DNA of 64,000 nt from Haloferax sp046557615 (GTDB taxonomy: Archaea > Halobacteriota > Halobacteria > Halobacteriales > Haloferacaceae). The stretch is from assembly GCF_046557615.1 (NCBI RefSeq), contig NZ_JBKIII010000003.1, forward strand, positions 124,001-188,000, written 5' to 3'. The notes below the pieces were generated by a model that searched no databases, was not told the DNA's origin, and saw nothing but the letters and a program-made list of their open reading frames with translations. The position numbers and the translations under genes were made by a program. Positions 9,500 to 18,051 of this stretch are shown piece by piece; the stretch's first letter is position 1; every line of letters begins with the position of its first letter.

Positions 9500-9925
9500 C
9501 TAAAACCCGATGTGCGATGTCGAACTTGGCCCACTGTCTTCGTCGTCTTCTTCGATTCCACCTTCGTGTAGGTACGTGTACGCACTATCGCTCAGAAAGA
9601 CGCTCCCGCTATCGACTGTTATCTCGACGCCAGGGAGTGTTGTTCCCGCTGCCTCACCGTTATCACATCCGCCAGAGCAGGCATCGAACATCGAGCCGTG
9701 TTTTGGACAGATTATCTCGCCATCTCTCATCGCAGCGCCGAAGCCACGGTCGAACCGTTGGTTCTCGTGCGTACACATATTGACCCACGCTTTTATTCCG
9801 GGGTCTTTCTCACACCGAACGAGAATTATCTCTTGTTCGTTCGTATAGCCGTCTTCTACTGTGAAGAGATAGGAACGGCGTTCGGGAACCTCTTCGACGT
9901 CAACGATTCGCGCACCTTCGGTCAT
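9500..9925 (-). CDS. Rieske-type [2Fe-2S] ferredoxin-like protein
   Basis: 141 residues from ATG 9925; an upstream start at 9967 adds 14 residues unlike the family. The cluster ligands are Cys51-Thr-His53 (NMCTHENQRFD) and Cys73-x2-His76 (ICPKHGSMFDACSG), the C-x-H / C-x2-H pattern of soluble Rieske proteins. There is no signal peptide or membrane anchor, so it is probably a cytoplasmic electron carrier or an oxygenase-type ferredoxin rather than a bc1-type subunit. No oxygenase is adjacent, so the partner is not identified. Confidence 0.9.
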   Translation of the reverse strand: MTEGARIVDVEEVPERRSYLFTVEDGYTNEQEIILVRCEKDPGIKAWVNMCTHENQRFDRGFGAAMRDGEIICPKHGSMFDACSGGCDNGEAAGTTLPGVEITVDSGSVFLSDSAYTYLHEGGIEEDDEDSGPSSTSHIGF

Positions 9926-10021
9926 TGCTCGTACCTGTTGGCTAAGTAGACAAATAGCCACCGCCAACCGTCAGCGTTCGCCCCGAAAAAAATTCGAAGA
10001 AGTCGTCTTGCAGTGGTCTCG

Positions 10022-10624
10022 TTACTCGAAGCGTTCGACGGCCTGCTCGTAGCGAGCAGACGGCTCTTCCCAATCAACGACCTCGAAGAAGCCAGAGACG
10101 AAGTCGCCACGGGCCGGGCCGTAGTCGTGGTAGTACGAGTGTTCCCAGACGTCGAGTGCGAGAATCGGTTGGGAGCCCCAGAGTGCGCCCTGGTCGTGCT
10201 TGTCGACGACGACGTTGCGCAGTTGGTTCGAGAACGAGTCGTAAACGAGCAGTGCCCAGCCACCTGCTGCGCCTGCTGCTGCTTCGAACTCGCCTTTCCA
10301 GGCGTCGTAGGAGCCGAAGTCCTCAGCGATGCGGTCTGCGAGCGCACCTTCTGGCTCGTCGCCACCTTCGGGCGACATGGAGTTCCAAAAGAGGTCGTGC
10401 AGGATGTGACCCGAGCCGTTGTGCGTTACGCTCCGAAGCGCACCAGCAGACGAACCGAACTCGCCTGCGTCACGGTTTGCTGCGAGCGTCTCCTCTGCGG
10501 CGTTCCATCCGTTGACGTAGCCCTGATGGTGGGTGTCGTGATGCCACGTGAGAACTTGTTCGGAGATGTGTGGTTCGAGAGCGTCGTAGTCGTACGGAAG
10601 TGGGTCGAGTTCGTAGTCAGACAT
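10022..10624 (-). CDS. sod: Superoxide dismutase (Fe/Mn family)
   Basis: 200 residues from ATG 10624 (an in-frame start four codons upstream is less likely). It shows HHDTHHQGYVNGWN (first metal His near residue 28), GSGHILHDLFWNSMSP (second His about 76) and the signature DVWEHSYYHDYG with Asp158 and His162. It converts superoxide to oxygen and hydrogen peroxide. Haloarchaeal members are usually manganese enzymes, but the metal cannot be fixed by eye. It is a single gene, separated from the Rieske gene by about 100 bases and divergent from the pirin gene. Confidence 0.97.
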   Translation of the reverse strand: MSDYELDPLPYDYDALEPHISEQVLTWHHDTHHQGYVNGWNAAEETLAANRDAGEFGSSAGALRSVTHNGSGHILHDLFWNSMSPEGGDEPEGALADRIAEDFGSYDAWKGEFEAAAGAAGGWALLVYDSFSNQLRNVVVDKHDQGALWGSQPILALDVWEHSYYHDYGPARGDFVSGFFEVVDWEEPSARYEQAVERFE

Positions 10625-10754
10625 ATGTATCGACACTCGAATCGAGGGAAGGCAACCCTATGAACGTTCCCTGAATCGTATTTTAGTAACTCCGCTTTCA
10701 TGTTTGATTTCCGCTTGCGCGCCAATTATCCGTGAGAGGGTCTTTGGCTCTCGC

Positions 10755-11507
10755 ATGGACGCCGGTAGTTCGGGTCACGACGCCGAGGGTGGGCCAGTTT
10801 CTGGACAGATGGTTCGTCACGGGACCGGCGTGAACTCGAATCGTGCGTTCCCGACGAACAACTATCCCGCCAACCTCGACCCTTTCGTCCTCTTCGAGCG
10901 GTTCTACATCGACTCGGACACGGGTTTTCCAATGCACCCACACCGTGGGTTCGAAATCGTCTCCTACATGCTCGACGGCGGGATGAAACACGAGGACTCG
11001 CTGGGTGTATCGCACACTGCCTGCGAAGGTGATACGATGCGAATCACGACCGGTTCGGGGATTCGCCACTCGGAGTTCCCTGCCGATGGAGCGGCGTGTA
11101 ACGGACTGCAACTGTGGGTCAACCTCCCCCGCGAAAAGAAAGACGTCGATGCCGACTACGCCGATGCGAGCGCGTCCGAACTTCCGACCAACGAGTACGA
11201 CGGGGCAACCGTAACCACCGTCATCGGTGAGGGCTCACCAATCGAACTCCACACGCCGATGGAGTATCTCGATGTCCGTGTCACCGACGAATGGACGTGG
11301 AACGTCCCAACTGGATGGAGTGGATTTCTCTACGGTATTTCAGGGTCTGGGACGGTAGACGGCGAATCGTTCTCCGAGGGTGATGTCCTCCCAGTAATCG
11401 ACGGCGGAGCGGTCGGCGTTCAAACCGCCTCTGAACTCCGGGCAGTTGCCGTCAGTGGACAGCCACACGACGAACCGATACGACAGCGCGGCCCGTTCGT
11501 GTTGTGA
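10755..11507 (+). CDS. Pirin-family cupin protein
   Basis: 251 residues from ATG 10755. The bicupin pirin pattern is clear: NLDPFVLFERFYID, then HPHRGFEIVSYMLDGGMKHE with the metal-binding His residues, TGSGIRHSE with a further His, and GLQLWVNLPREKK. Pirins bind iron; some are quercetin dioxygenases, others are redox-sensitive regulators. The gene lies divergent to superoxide dismutase, with a shared intergenic region of about 130 bases, which would suit an oxidative-stress role; this is inference. Confidence 0.9.
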   Translation: MDAGSSGHDAEGGPVSGQMVRHGTGVNSNRAFPTNNYPANLDPFVLFERFYIDSDTGFPMHPHRGFEIVSYMLDGGMKHEDSLGVSHTACEGDTMRITTGSGIRHSEFPADGAACNGLQLWVNLPREKKDVDADYADASASELPTNEYDGATVTTVIGEGSPIELHTPMEYLDVRVTDEWTWNVPTGWSGFLYGISGSGTVDGESFSEGDVLPVIDGGAVGVQTASELRAVAVSGQPHDEPIRQRGPFVL

Positions 11508-11547
11508 CACATGCAGTACCGAGAGCGAACCTCGGCTATTTTCTCGC

Positions 11548-13611
11548 TCAAAGGTCGATTTCACTGCTCCAGGTGAGTGAGCCACCGACTCGGACAGGCA
11601 CCTGTTCCAGTGAGAGGAACTCTGCCAACTCTTCGTCGGTTAGCGTGAACGGGCCGTGTGTGTCCGACGTGAGATAGTACCTCCCCTGTGGTCCGATTTG
11701 GAGTGAAAAGAGTGACCCCATCCCGAACGTCTTCGTCGGATAGGTTTCGACAGTTGCGTGCCACCTCTCGGTTTCGTCGTCGAGTTCGACGAGGTAGGGC
11801 GTTCCGCTCTCTGCTTGGACGAGTTCGACCCCCGCGTCGCCGACAGTCGAGTACTGTCCACCGGTGATGCTCATCTCGCGGGCAATCGCTAACCCCGACC
11901 GAATCGTGAATCCCTGATTCAGCAGTTTTGCGAGCATCGCGCCCACGTCGGCTGCGCTTTGGCTGTTGACTTTCGAGAGGGTCACGACGCCGCCGACTGC
12001 GCCTCTCTCGACGAGCAATCTCCCCTGTGTGTACGACTGGCAAGCGTTCAAAAAGAACGTCTCGATACCTACTTCGTCGAGCGTTTCGACGTCGAGATAT
12101 CCATCGGAACACTCGATTCCGTCGTGCGTTGCGTGACCGATGTAGTGCAGAAAGTCGATGTCTGATTGCAGTATCTCGGCTAGCGTCTCTGTCGAAACTG
12201 GCCCGTGCGTCTCTAACTCGAAGTCGAACAGTTTGTGGTCTCCATAGACGGTCTGCACCTGTTTTGCCTCGGCAATCATCTTCGTATCGTTGTAGATGAC
12301 GACCACAGTGATGGGTGGGTCTGAAAGTGGCCTATTCTCGCGGTTGATGTAGCCCTGCCGAATGAATTTATTCGCGTTGAGACAGATGTCGTCGCTGACG
12401 CAGGTGTGATGTTTCGAGTCGTCTTTTCGAATCCGGACGAATCGGTCGTCTCCCTGCCACATCCCGCTGTCATCGGTTGATGAGTCTGGGCTCCGATACG
12501 GTCCCCGCAAGAACAGATTGAGTGCCTCTCTCTCCAACTCCTCGTTTGGAATTTCGACGAATGGCTCTGTCCGGATGATGGCGAGTTCGTCAAGCAAGTA
12601 CGGTATCGACTCGATGGTTTTTGGATTCGAATGCACGTACGCAGTGAGCAACCATTGGGGAAACTGCGGACTGAGCCGGTCGATATCCACATCCAGATAG
12701 TGCTGTATCTGTTCGACCGTCTCCAATTCGTACAGTTCGTCTAATTCGACCGAAAAGTGGTCTTTCAGGTCGCTCAATCCCCCCAAATCGACGCGGTAGA
12801 GCCCCTCCGTCCGAACGAGACAATCGCAGTAGAAGATTTGCTTGAGAATCTCTGCGAGCGTCTCTTCGTAGTTCTCCCCGAGTTCGTAACGGTCTCCGCC
12901 GACGACGAATGCTGGGTCGGTGCTGAACTCGATGCGTGATTTCACGTAGTACGCCAGCGGTGCTGCTGCAAACACGCCACTGTGTGTCTCAGGAACTTCG
13001 ATCGTTAGTTCGTCGTTCGGTTGTGAATCGACTGCCGAGAGATCGAGACGTTCGGTGAGTTCGATTGCTGGTGGGTGCGGTCGTAACATCGGATACGAAC
13101 GCTCGGGTGAATCCAACTGCCCGGTCGAGAGTGCGGTAATCGCTTCGGCGAGATGTGCTGGCTTTTCTGTCGTTTGAATCGTCGCAGTCGGTTGGTTCAC
13201 GTGGGCGCGTGCTGCCAATGCCACCCTCGTCTGTGCTGGGAGGCAGATTTTCACATACTCCTCGGTGGATTGGATGGTGAACGCCCCGGAAAAGTGGAGG
13301 TACGATTTGACAGCGGTACTCAATTCGAGGTAGTACTCCCCGTCGGGAAAGCTATCGCTCGCTTGGTGTGGAATATCGCTGTGCATCTCTCGGTCTTCCG
13401 TTCGAACGATGACAGTCACTGAGTTTGGAATCGTCACAGTCGAGGTTGTGAGCGTAACCTTCGCCATCACTGGGAACGGAAATCCCGACACATCGGACTG
13501 GTACAACTCGCTGAGATTGTCGAATATAAACGTACTCTGTCGGGAATTGACAGCATCGCGAACTCGCACCGCCGACTCGTTCGGAAGCGTCTCGAACACA
13601 ACCTCATCCAT
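11548..13611 (-). CDS. CHAT-domain (caspase-like) putative protease with unknown N-terminal region
   Basis: 687 residues. About residues 430-600 match the CHAT fold: a strand ITVVVIYND, the catalytic His493 in FLHYIGHATHDG, and the catalytic Cys524 in FFLNACQSYTQGRLLVERGA followed by GGVVTLSKVNSQSA. This His/Cys dyad is the clan CD (caspase/separase-like) arrangement. Residues 1-400 are not recognised; they look like mixed beta-rich and helical domains, and no TPR or WD repeats are visible. A C-terminal tail of about 80 residues follows the protease domain. The gene is divergent from a 44-residue membrane peptide and a regulator. Proteolytic activity and target are inferred, not shown. Confidence 0.85.
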   Translation of the reverse strand: MDEVVFETLPNESAVRVRDAVNSRQSTFIFDNLSELYQSDVSGFPFPVMAKVTLTTSTVTIPNSVTVIVRTEDREMHSDIPHQASDSFPDGEYYLELSTAVKSYLHFSGAFTIQSTEEYVKICLPAQTRVALAARAHVNQPTATIQTTEKPAHLAEAITALSTGQLDSPERSYPMLRPHPPAIELTERLDLSAVDSQPNDELTIEVPETHSGVFAAAPLAYYVKSRIEFSTDPAFVVGGDRYELGENYEETLAEILKQIFYCDCLVRTEGLYRVDLGGLSDLKDHFSVELDELYELETVEQIQHYLDVDIDRLSPQFPQWLLTAYVHSNPKTIESIPYLLDELAIIRTEPFVEIPNEELEREALNLFLRGPYRSPDSSTDDSGMWQGDDRFVRIRKDDSKHHTCVSDDICLNANKFIRQGYINRENRPLSDPPITVVVIYNDTKMIAEAKQVQTVYGDHKLFDFELETHGPVSTETLAEILQSDIDFLHYIGHATHDGIECSDGYLDVETLDEVGIETFFLNACQSYTQGRLLVERGAVGGVVTLSKVNSQSAADVGAMLAKLLNQGFTIRSGLAIAREMSITGGQYSTVGDAGVELVQAESGTPYLVELDDETERWHATVETYPTKTFGMGSLFSLQIGPQGRYYLTSDTHGPFTLTDEELAEFLSLEQVPVRVGGSLTWSSEIDL

Positions 13612-13947
13612 CTAACAATGATTCAAAATACGCTTATCTAGTAATACTTACCGCATCAAGGCTTCTATCTGTCATTTAAGCATATTTTTAATACAAAATT
13701 TTTGAATTTTACTATCCTTCCCATATTACAACGCTGTCATCTCAACCGGTACTAATTGGCGAAAAAGTGAGAATATTCCTAAAATTCACTCCCATTTGTC
13801 TATCTTTAACCCGTTTGGTATGTAAAATCTATGCTCATTACCATCAATTTACCATCTATGAAGATAATCTAACGGGGATATTTTTAATGTTATATTTGAA
13901 TCTCTCAATTTCGAATATTATGCCATCGGCTCTTGGTAGGTCTGCCG
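13612..13947. promoter_or_regulatory. AT-rich divergent intergenic region between CHAT gene and peptide gene
   Basis: About 335 bases, far richer in A and T than the flanking genes, with runs such as AAAATTTTTGAATTTT and GATATTTTTAATGTTATATT. TATA-like elements occur for the rightward peptide gene (GAATATTA at about 13914-13921, roughly 27 bases from its ATG). For the leftward CHAT gene a weaker one lies around 13630-13642. No convincing coding frame is present. A region of this length and composition suggests several regulator contacts. Confidence 0.55.
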
Positions 13948-14082
13948 ATGTACGTAGACAAACTCACGACATGGCTCGAATCGCACCCACGCGTCCTGAC
14001 AATTGCACTCAGCAGTGCGACGTTCGCCTTCACAGTCACGACCAACGCCGCCGGTGGCGGGTCGACTATCGGCGGCTTGTAG
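13948..14082 (+). CDS. 44-residue single-helix membrane peptide
   Basis: The frame starts at ATG 13948 and ends at TAG 14082. It begins MYVDKLTTWLESHPRV (amphipathic), continues LTIALSSATFAFTVTT (one membrane-spanning helix) and ends with the small-residue tail NAAGGGSTIGGL. It is too short for ordinary gene callers. Support for coding: G/C-rich third positions inside a strongly AT-rich neighbourhood, a TATA-like element about 27 bases upstream, and a position between a CHAT protease gene and a regulator gene. Short haloarchaeal peptides of this general shape occur, but I do not recognise a named family with certainty. Possible roles: pore or signalling peptide, or protease substrate. Confidence 0.6.
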   Translation: MYVDKLTTWLESHPRVLTIALSSATFAFTVTTNAAGGGSTIGGL

Positions 14083-14104
14083 AACCAAGCGCGCGGCCGA
14101 TTCA

Positions 14105-14122
14105 ATTATAAGACTTATTTTT
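14105..14122 (+). promoter_or_regulatory. TATA-like elements before the TbsP-like gene
   Basis: Two overlapping candidates, ATTATAAG and CTTATTTTT, lie 22-39 bases upstream of the ATG at 14144, so the transcript would be leaderless or carry fewer than about 12 leader bases. The regulator can therefore be expressed independently of the peptide gene upstream. Confidence 0.45.
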
Positions 14123-14143
14123 CTATGTAGTAGTGAAGTACAT

Positions 14144-14962
14144 ATGACGGACTCTTCGAGGGTGGACCTATACAGAAATTTAGTTAGCAGTACACTTTCA
14201 TCGCCAGTCGATGAGATGGTCATCGCAACTGCTGAAATTGAGTTACTCGAAGCGATCGCTGAGACTCTTCACACGCTGGAAGATCATCCTCGTCGCCTTC
14301 GACTGCTCACGAATCGTGAGACGGTCAAAGACGCAGATAACGATTTTATCATTTCGAGTCGGCTGAGTCAGTACATCGAAGACGGGATGCTTAGCCTCAG
14401 AGTAAATCGCGAACGACATCCATCGTCTGTGTTTGTCACGTCCGACGAAGTCACGTACATTCATCCGACGACTGAGGATGAAGGTATCTTACTGTCTTCT
14501 GCCGACGGCGATGTCGTCATTGCTGTTCGTGAAAAATACATCTCACAATGGAAAGATGGCCGCCGGTTCCAGTTGTCTAAGCCATCGTACGCTCGAATGT
14601 TGGAGAGTATTGGCGATGACTTGGGCGAATCCATGGAACAGAGTGTTCAGAGCGTCTTCGAATCTGCTGGGTTAGCCCACCGTGGCGAGAGTCAGATGGA
14701 CGAAGTCGATATTTACCTGCTCGTCGGTGCCCAGAACAACCAGCAGTTCTACGACATCTGTAATTGGGGCGAGGATATGGGCATCGCAAGCCGAGCGAAG
14801 TTCTCCAAGCACAAGCGCGCACTGGAAGATGCTGGTCTCATCGACACCGAGAAAGTTGCGACCGATATCGGCCGCCCTCGCCAGCGATTGGTTCTGGCGA
14901 ACGACTCGCTCACGTCGCTTTCGCCTGTCGAGGTCATCCAGGCCGCCCAATCCGTGTTGTAG
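14144..14962 (+). CDS. TbsP/DUF5821-like haloarchaeal transcription regulator
   Basis: 272 residues from ATG 14144. It starts with MTDSSRVDLYRNLVSSTLSS; the first half is an alpha/beta region of the kind seen in the DUF5821 family, in which the Haloferax regulator TbsP was described. The second half (YDICNWGEDMGIASRAKFSK, then HKRALEDAGLIDTEKVATDI and GRPRQRLVLA) is a winged-helix DNA-binding domain. Family assignment is from memory and moderately certain. The gene follows the peptide gene by about 60 bases in the same direction, and is probably its regulator or that of the CHAT gene. Confidence 0.7.
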   Translation: MTDSSRVDLYRNLVSSTLSSPVDEMVIATAEIELLEAIAETLHTLEDHPRRLRLLTNRETVKDADNDFIISSRLSQYIEDGMLSLRVNRERHPSSVFVTSDEVTYIHPTTEDEGILLSSADGDVVIAVREKYISQWKDGRRFQLSKPSYARMLESIGDDLGESMEQSVQSVFESAGLAHRGESQMDEVDIYLLVGAQNNQQFYDICNWGEDMGIASRAKFSKHKRALEDAGLIDTEKVATDIGRPRQRLVLANDSLTSLSPVEVIQAAQSVL

Positions 14963-15128
14963 GTCACGACGACACGAGCGAATCTGGGAGCGATACCGGG
15001 TCGGAAGGTCTGGTGGTGGTTTGAATACTTGCTCCGACCGGTTCTCTGTTCGGTTCGTACGTCTCTCTGCGTGAACCTCACGAACGTAGTGACTTCTTTT
15101 GATGCTGTTGTAGCGCATCTATCTACAT

Positions 15129-15698
15129 ATGGAAGGGTTTGGTCACACCGAGAGTCGGTCACGACGAGTCCAGTCGTTCCCTGCGTACGGACCCATCGAT
15201 GCCGCGATTAGCTACACCGTGTTCTACATCTTCGTCGAGTACGCGACACAAACTATCGTCGAGGCGGTGACGACTGTGTTCCCAACTGTATCACCGTCGA
15301 GTGTTCGATTTGGCCTCGCCGTCTTCCTGTGGTTCATCTTGGCGGTGACGCTCCTCGACCAGATTCGTCGTCAACTCTCGGCACTTGGTGGCGACGCGAC
15401 AGACGATAGTCGCTGGTATAACCGACCATCCGGCGTTCCGTCCGGGTCGTGGATGGTCGTCTACGGTGTACTTACGGTCGTCGGGGGTGCGATTGCGTAT
15501 CTCACTTTCGACAGCGCCCTCGAGACGGGACGAGTGATGATACAACTCGTCGCTACGCTCGATGTGTCGAGTTTCGTCCCTCTCGATTTCATCGTACTCG
15601 TGGTCTTTTTCGTCTCGTTCGGGGTAGCGACTCGTTCGCTCGATAGACTGGTAATTGGTGGAATTAGAGCGATAGCGGCGACGAACCGGACAGTTTAG
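15129..15698 (+). CDS. Four-helix membrane protein, unknown
   Basis: 189 residues. Four hydrophobic segments are visible at about 28-50 (SYTVFYIFVEYATQTIV), 60-78 (FGLAVFLWFILAVTLL), 108-128 (WMVVYGVLTVVGGAIAYLTF) and 153-170 (LDFIVLVVFFVSFGVA). Loops are polar with one Asp/Arg-rich stretch near 85-100. No known motif was recognised. It stands alone, about 165 bases after the regulator gene and 150 bases before the dehydrogenase gene. Confidence 0.7.
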   Translation: MEGFGHTESRSRRVQSFPAYGPIDAAISYTVFYIFVEYATQTIVEAVTTVFPTVSPSSVRFGLAVFLWFILAVTLLDQIRRQLSALGGDATDDSRWYNRPSGVPSGSWMVVYGVLTVVGGAIAYLTFDSALETGRVMIQLVATLDVSSFVPLDFIVLVVFFVSFGVATRSLDRLVIGGIRAIAATNRTV

Positions 15699-15809
15699 CG
15701 TGAGGTCGTTCGGGAGACGGCACCGCAACCGGCTCTCGACGTAGCACCTGCATTTTCTCGTGATTTTCTCGAATAGTTAGTCGCTATTTGTTGACTTATT
15801 ACAATTATT

Positions 15810-15819
15810 GAAACAACAT
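15810..15819 (+). promoter_or_regulatory. GAAACAACAT element upstream of butanediol-dehydrogenase-like gene
   Basis: The 10-mer GAAACAACAT ends 31 bases before the ATG at 15851. The identical 10-mer occurs before the genes starting at 28470 and 50423, both of which also encode dehydrogenases. A TTGTTG half-site lies about 20 bases further upstream (15788-15793). Candidate activator or repressor site. Confidence 0.45.
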
Positions 15820-15850
15820 TTAATCTTCTAACTGACGTTTATCGACCGCC

Positions 15851-16927
15851 ATGCGAGCTGCGATTTACCACGACCGAAAAGACATTCGAGTCGAAGATAT
15901 CGAAGAGACACCAGTCGGTGCTGAGCAAGTCCGAATCGAAGTCGATTCGTGTGGAATCTGTGGAACAGACCTCCACGAGTACACGGCAGGACCGATTTTC
16001 GTTCCGGGTGACGAACCCCACCCGCTCTCTCAAGAGAAAGCACCGATTAGACTCGGCCACGAGTTCAGCGGGATTATTACCGATGTCGGTGACTCGGTGA
16101 CGGACCTCAAAGAAGGAGATGCAGTGGCGATTAACCCGATTCTCTACTGTGGCGAGTGCCGCCAGTGCAACGAAGGGAACTACCACATCTGCGAGTCGAT
16201 TGGCTTTCTCGGCCTGTCGGGTGGCGATGGTGGATTCGCAGAGAGCGTCGTCGTCGATGCAGTACACGCCGTTCCACTCGGCGACGACATCCCACTGGAG
16301 TACGGAGCACTCGTCGAACCACTGACGGTGGGATTGCACGCAGTCCGTCGCTCAGGGCTCCGTGCTGGCGACGCCGTCGCTGTCTTCGGCAGTGGTCCGA
16401 TTGGGCTGTCAGTGATTCAAAGTGCTCGCGCGGCAGGTGCTGGGAAGATTTTCGTCTCCGAACCACGCCCAGCGCGACGCGAGCGTGCTATCTCGTGCGG
16501 TGCCGACGAAGTCATCGACCCGACGGAGGTCGACGCAGTCGAGTACATCAAGTCTGAGACGAACGGTGGTGCCGACATCACCTTCGAAGTTGCTGGCGTG
16601 GAAGCCTCGTTCAACGACGCGGTGATGAGTACTGCCCCGTCCGGACGCACGACCATCGTGAGTATCTGGGAAAAGGAAGTCAATACGCACCCGAACAACC
16701 TCGTTCTCGGCGAACGGACGATTACCGGCACACTCGCTTACACTGGTGGCCCACGCTCGAGAGAAGAGTACGGCATGGTCATCGATATGCTTGCGAACGG
16801 CCGACTCGACCCAGAACCGTTCATCACCGACCGAATCGCACTCGAAGAACTCGTCGAGAGTGGATTCGAACGGCTCATCGACCCACAGAGCGAACACGTG
16901 AAAATTCTCGTCAAACCGAACGAGTAA
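15851..16927 (+). CDS. Zinc-dependent 2,3-butanediol dehydrogenase-like alcohol dehydrogenase
   Basis: 358 residues, medium-chain dehydrogenase family. Catalytic zinc ligands Cys37 (CGICGTDLHEY), His70-Glu71 (LGHEFSG) and Glu156 (ALVEPLTVG); structural zinc cysteines 100, 103, 106 and 114 (CGECRQCNEGNYHIC). The nucleotide-binding loop is FGSGPIGLSVIQ. The insertion PIFVPGDEPHPLS between the catalytic Cys and His is typical of the 2,3-butanediol dehydrogenase branch. It would oxidise a vicinal diol or secondary alcohol with NAD(P)+. Single gene with the GAAACAACAT element in front. Substrate not certain. Confidence 0.9.
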   Translation: MRAAIYHDRKDIRVEDIEETPVGAEQVRIEVDSCGICGTDLHEYTAGPIFVPGDEPHPLSQEKAPIRLGHEFSGIITDVGDSVTDLKEGDAVAINPILYCGECRQCNEGNYHICESIGFLGLSGGDGGFAESVVVDAVHAVPLGDDIPLEYGALVEPLTVGLHAVRRSGLRAGDAVAVFGSGPIGLSVIQSARAAGAGKIFVSEPRPARRERAISCGADEVIDPTEVDAVEYIKSETNGGADITFEVAGVEASFNDAVMSTAPSGRTTIVSIWEKEVNTHPNNLVLGERTITGTLAYTGGPRSREEYGMVIDMLANGRLDPEPFITDRIALEELVESGFERLIDPQSEHVKILVKPNE

Positions 16928-17254
16928 TTGTGATTCACTCTTTTATTTGGACCTGAGACAAGCACTGCCTCATCTCTATACTGTCTCAGTGCGTACTTCG
17001 CTTCGTATCCACTTCACTAGGGCGATGTACCCTTCGGAAGGACCCATTCCCGCAGATATCAGCGGCTATTCGGAGATGTGATTGTGAGATAGTACTCGAC
17101 CAGCCCGCATCAATAGCATTGAGTCGGTACTTCATTCGATATTTGATTATCGAAGCGAAGCTGAGAGTGGTCGTTAACGAACTTCAGACATATGGCTAGC
17201 ACGATTGAATTAATTACATCAAATCTTTATGGTTGTAAATATCCGACACAGAAC
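16928..17254. other. Intergenic region, no gene seen
   Basis: A T-rich stretch (CTCTTTTATTTGG) just after the dehydrogenase stop could end transcription. The middle part has base composition near that of coding DNA but no frame I can support. The right end is AT-rich and carries TTTATGG at about 17226, roughly 27 bases before the ATG at 17255, a plausible box A for a leaderless transcript of the next gene. Confidence 0.5.
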
Positions 17255-17458
17255 ATGGACGAGGAACCAAATATGGGCCGAGCATTCGGTAAGTATCTCT
17301 TAATTCTCTTCGCTTCGCTTACTATGTCATTTATCTCGATGCTCCCATTCGAGCAGAGGGCTGAACCAGGGACTTTCCCGAGACTGGTGATGGTTTTGAC
17401 ATTTTTCACAGTATTCACACTTCTCTTTTTGTGGGATGCTGGATATCTGAAGCGGTGA
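17255..17458 (+). CDS. Small two-helix membrane protein, unknown
   Basis: 67 residues from ATG 17255, chosen because a TATA-like TTTATGG lies about 27 bases upstream; an in-frame start at 17192 would add 21 residues. Two hydrophobic helices (YLLILFASLTMSFISM and LVMVLTFFTVFTLLFLWDAG) are joined by a short loop containing EQRAEPG. No family recognised. Confidence 0.55.
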   Translation: MDEEPNMGRAFGKYLLILFASLTMSFISMLPFEQRAEPGTFPRLVMVLTFFTVFTLLFLWDAGYLKR

Positions 17459-17571
17459 GGTTCAGGTGGTAATGAATTGAAGATGGCGACGACCTTCGAG
17501 CTTTCGAGAACTCACCCAATACTCGTTTACCGACTGGTAACGCTGAAATCGCTCCAATTCGGTCCAGTTAA

Positions 17572-18051
17572 TTGAAGCTGAATCGCGGCCCGAATCGAGA
17601 CTGTATCTCGCGTTTCGGATTTTTATCACCTTTAGAGATACCAATTTGGGATTCAGAACTCGCTCGGGTTCCAGAGAACGTTACACCTGAGGAGTTCTTC
17701 TTAGTACTCGACTCCTCTGCTGATGAATTTGAAGTTGAACGCAACGCAGATTCCATTACCATGTCTACAAACGAAGAGTTCCAGTTGACGTGGCCATCAG
17801 AGACTGCAATGCGAGTCGATGTTGCGGGCATACGTGCACTCAAGCAGTACGTCTCCGGGTGGGAGCAACTAAACCAGTTTCAGCAGAGTGAGGTTGCTGC
17901 GGGCCTCCGAGTCTTTCTTGATACTTGTCCAGATGGTGGGAATGTCAAACTCGAAGAGAATATAGTCGAATCGTGTTGCTCGACGCACGATGTCGTGTCC
18001 GTAGTTTGTGCAGAGAGCGGTGATAGACTGCTCGAACAACGGGTCTACTAA
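17572..18051 (+). CDS. Hypothetical protein, 5' end unclear (possibly frameshifted)
   Basis: The open frame has 159 codons, starting with a TTG directly after a stop codon; the first ATG is not until 17761. The sequence from about residue 20 (PLEIPIWDSELARVPENVTP onward) looks like a genuine acidic haloarchaeal protein. Just upstream, in another frame, an ATG at 17483 opens a 30-codon reading (MATTFELSRTHPILVY...) that ends at 17575, overlapping the TTG. A single-base frameshift joining the two would restore a normal start. C-terminal half contains LDTCPDGGNVKLEENIVESC. No family recognised. Confidence 0.5.
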   Translation: MKLNRGPNRDCISRFGFLSPLEIPIWDSELARVPENVTPEEFFLVLDSSADEFEVERNADSITMSTNEEFQLTWPSETAMRVDVAGIRALKQYVSGWEQLNQFQQSEVAAGLRVFLDTCPDGGNVKLEENIVESCCSTHDVVSVVCAESGDRLLEQRVY

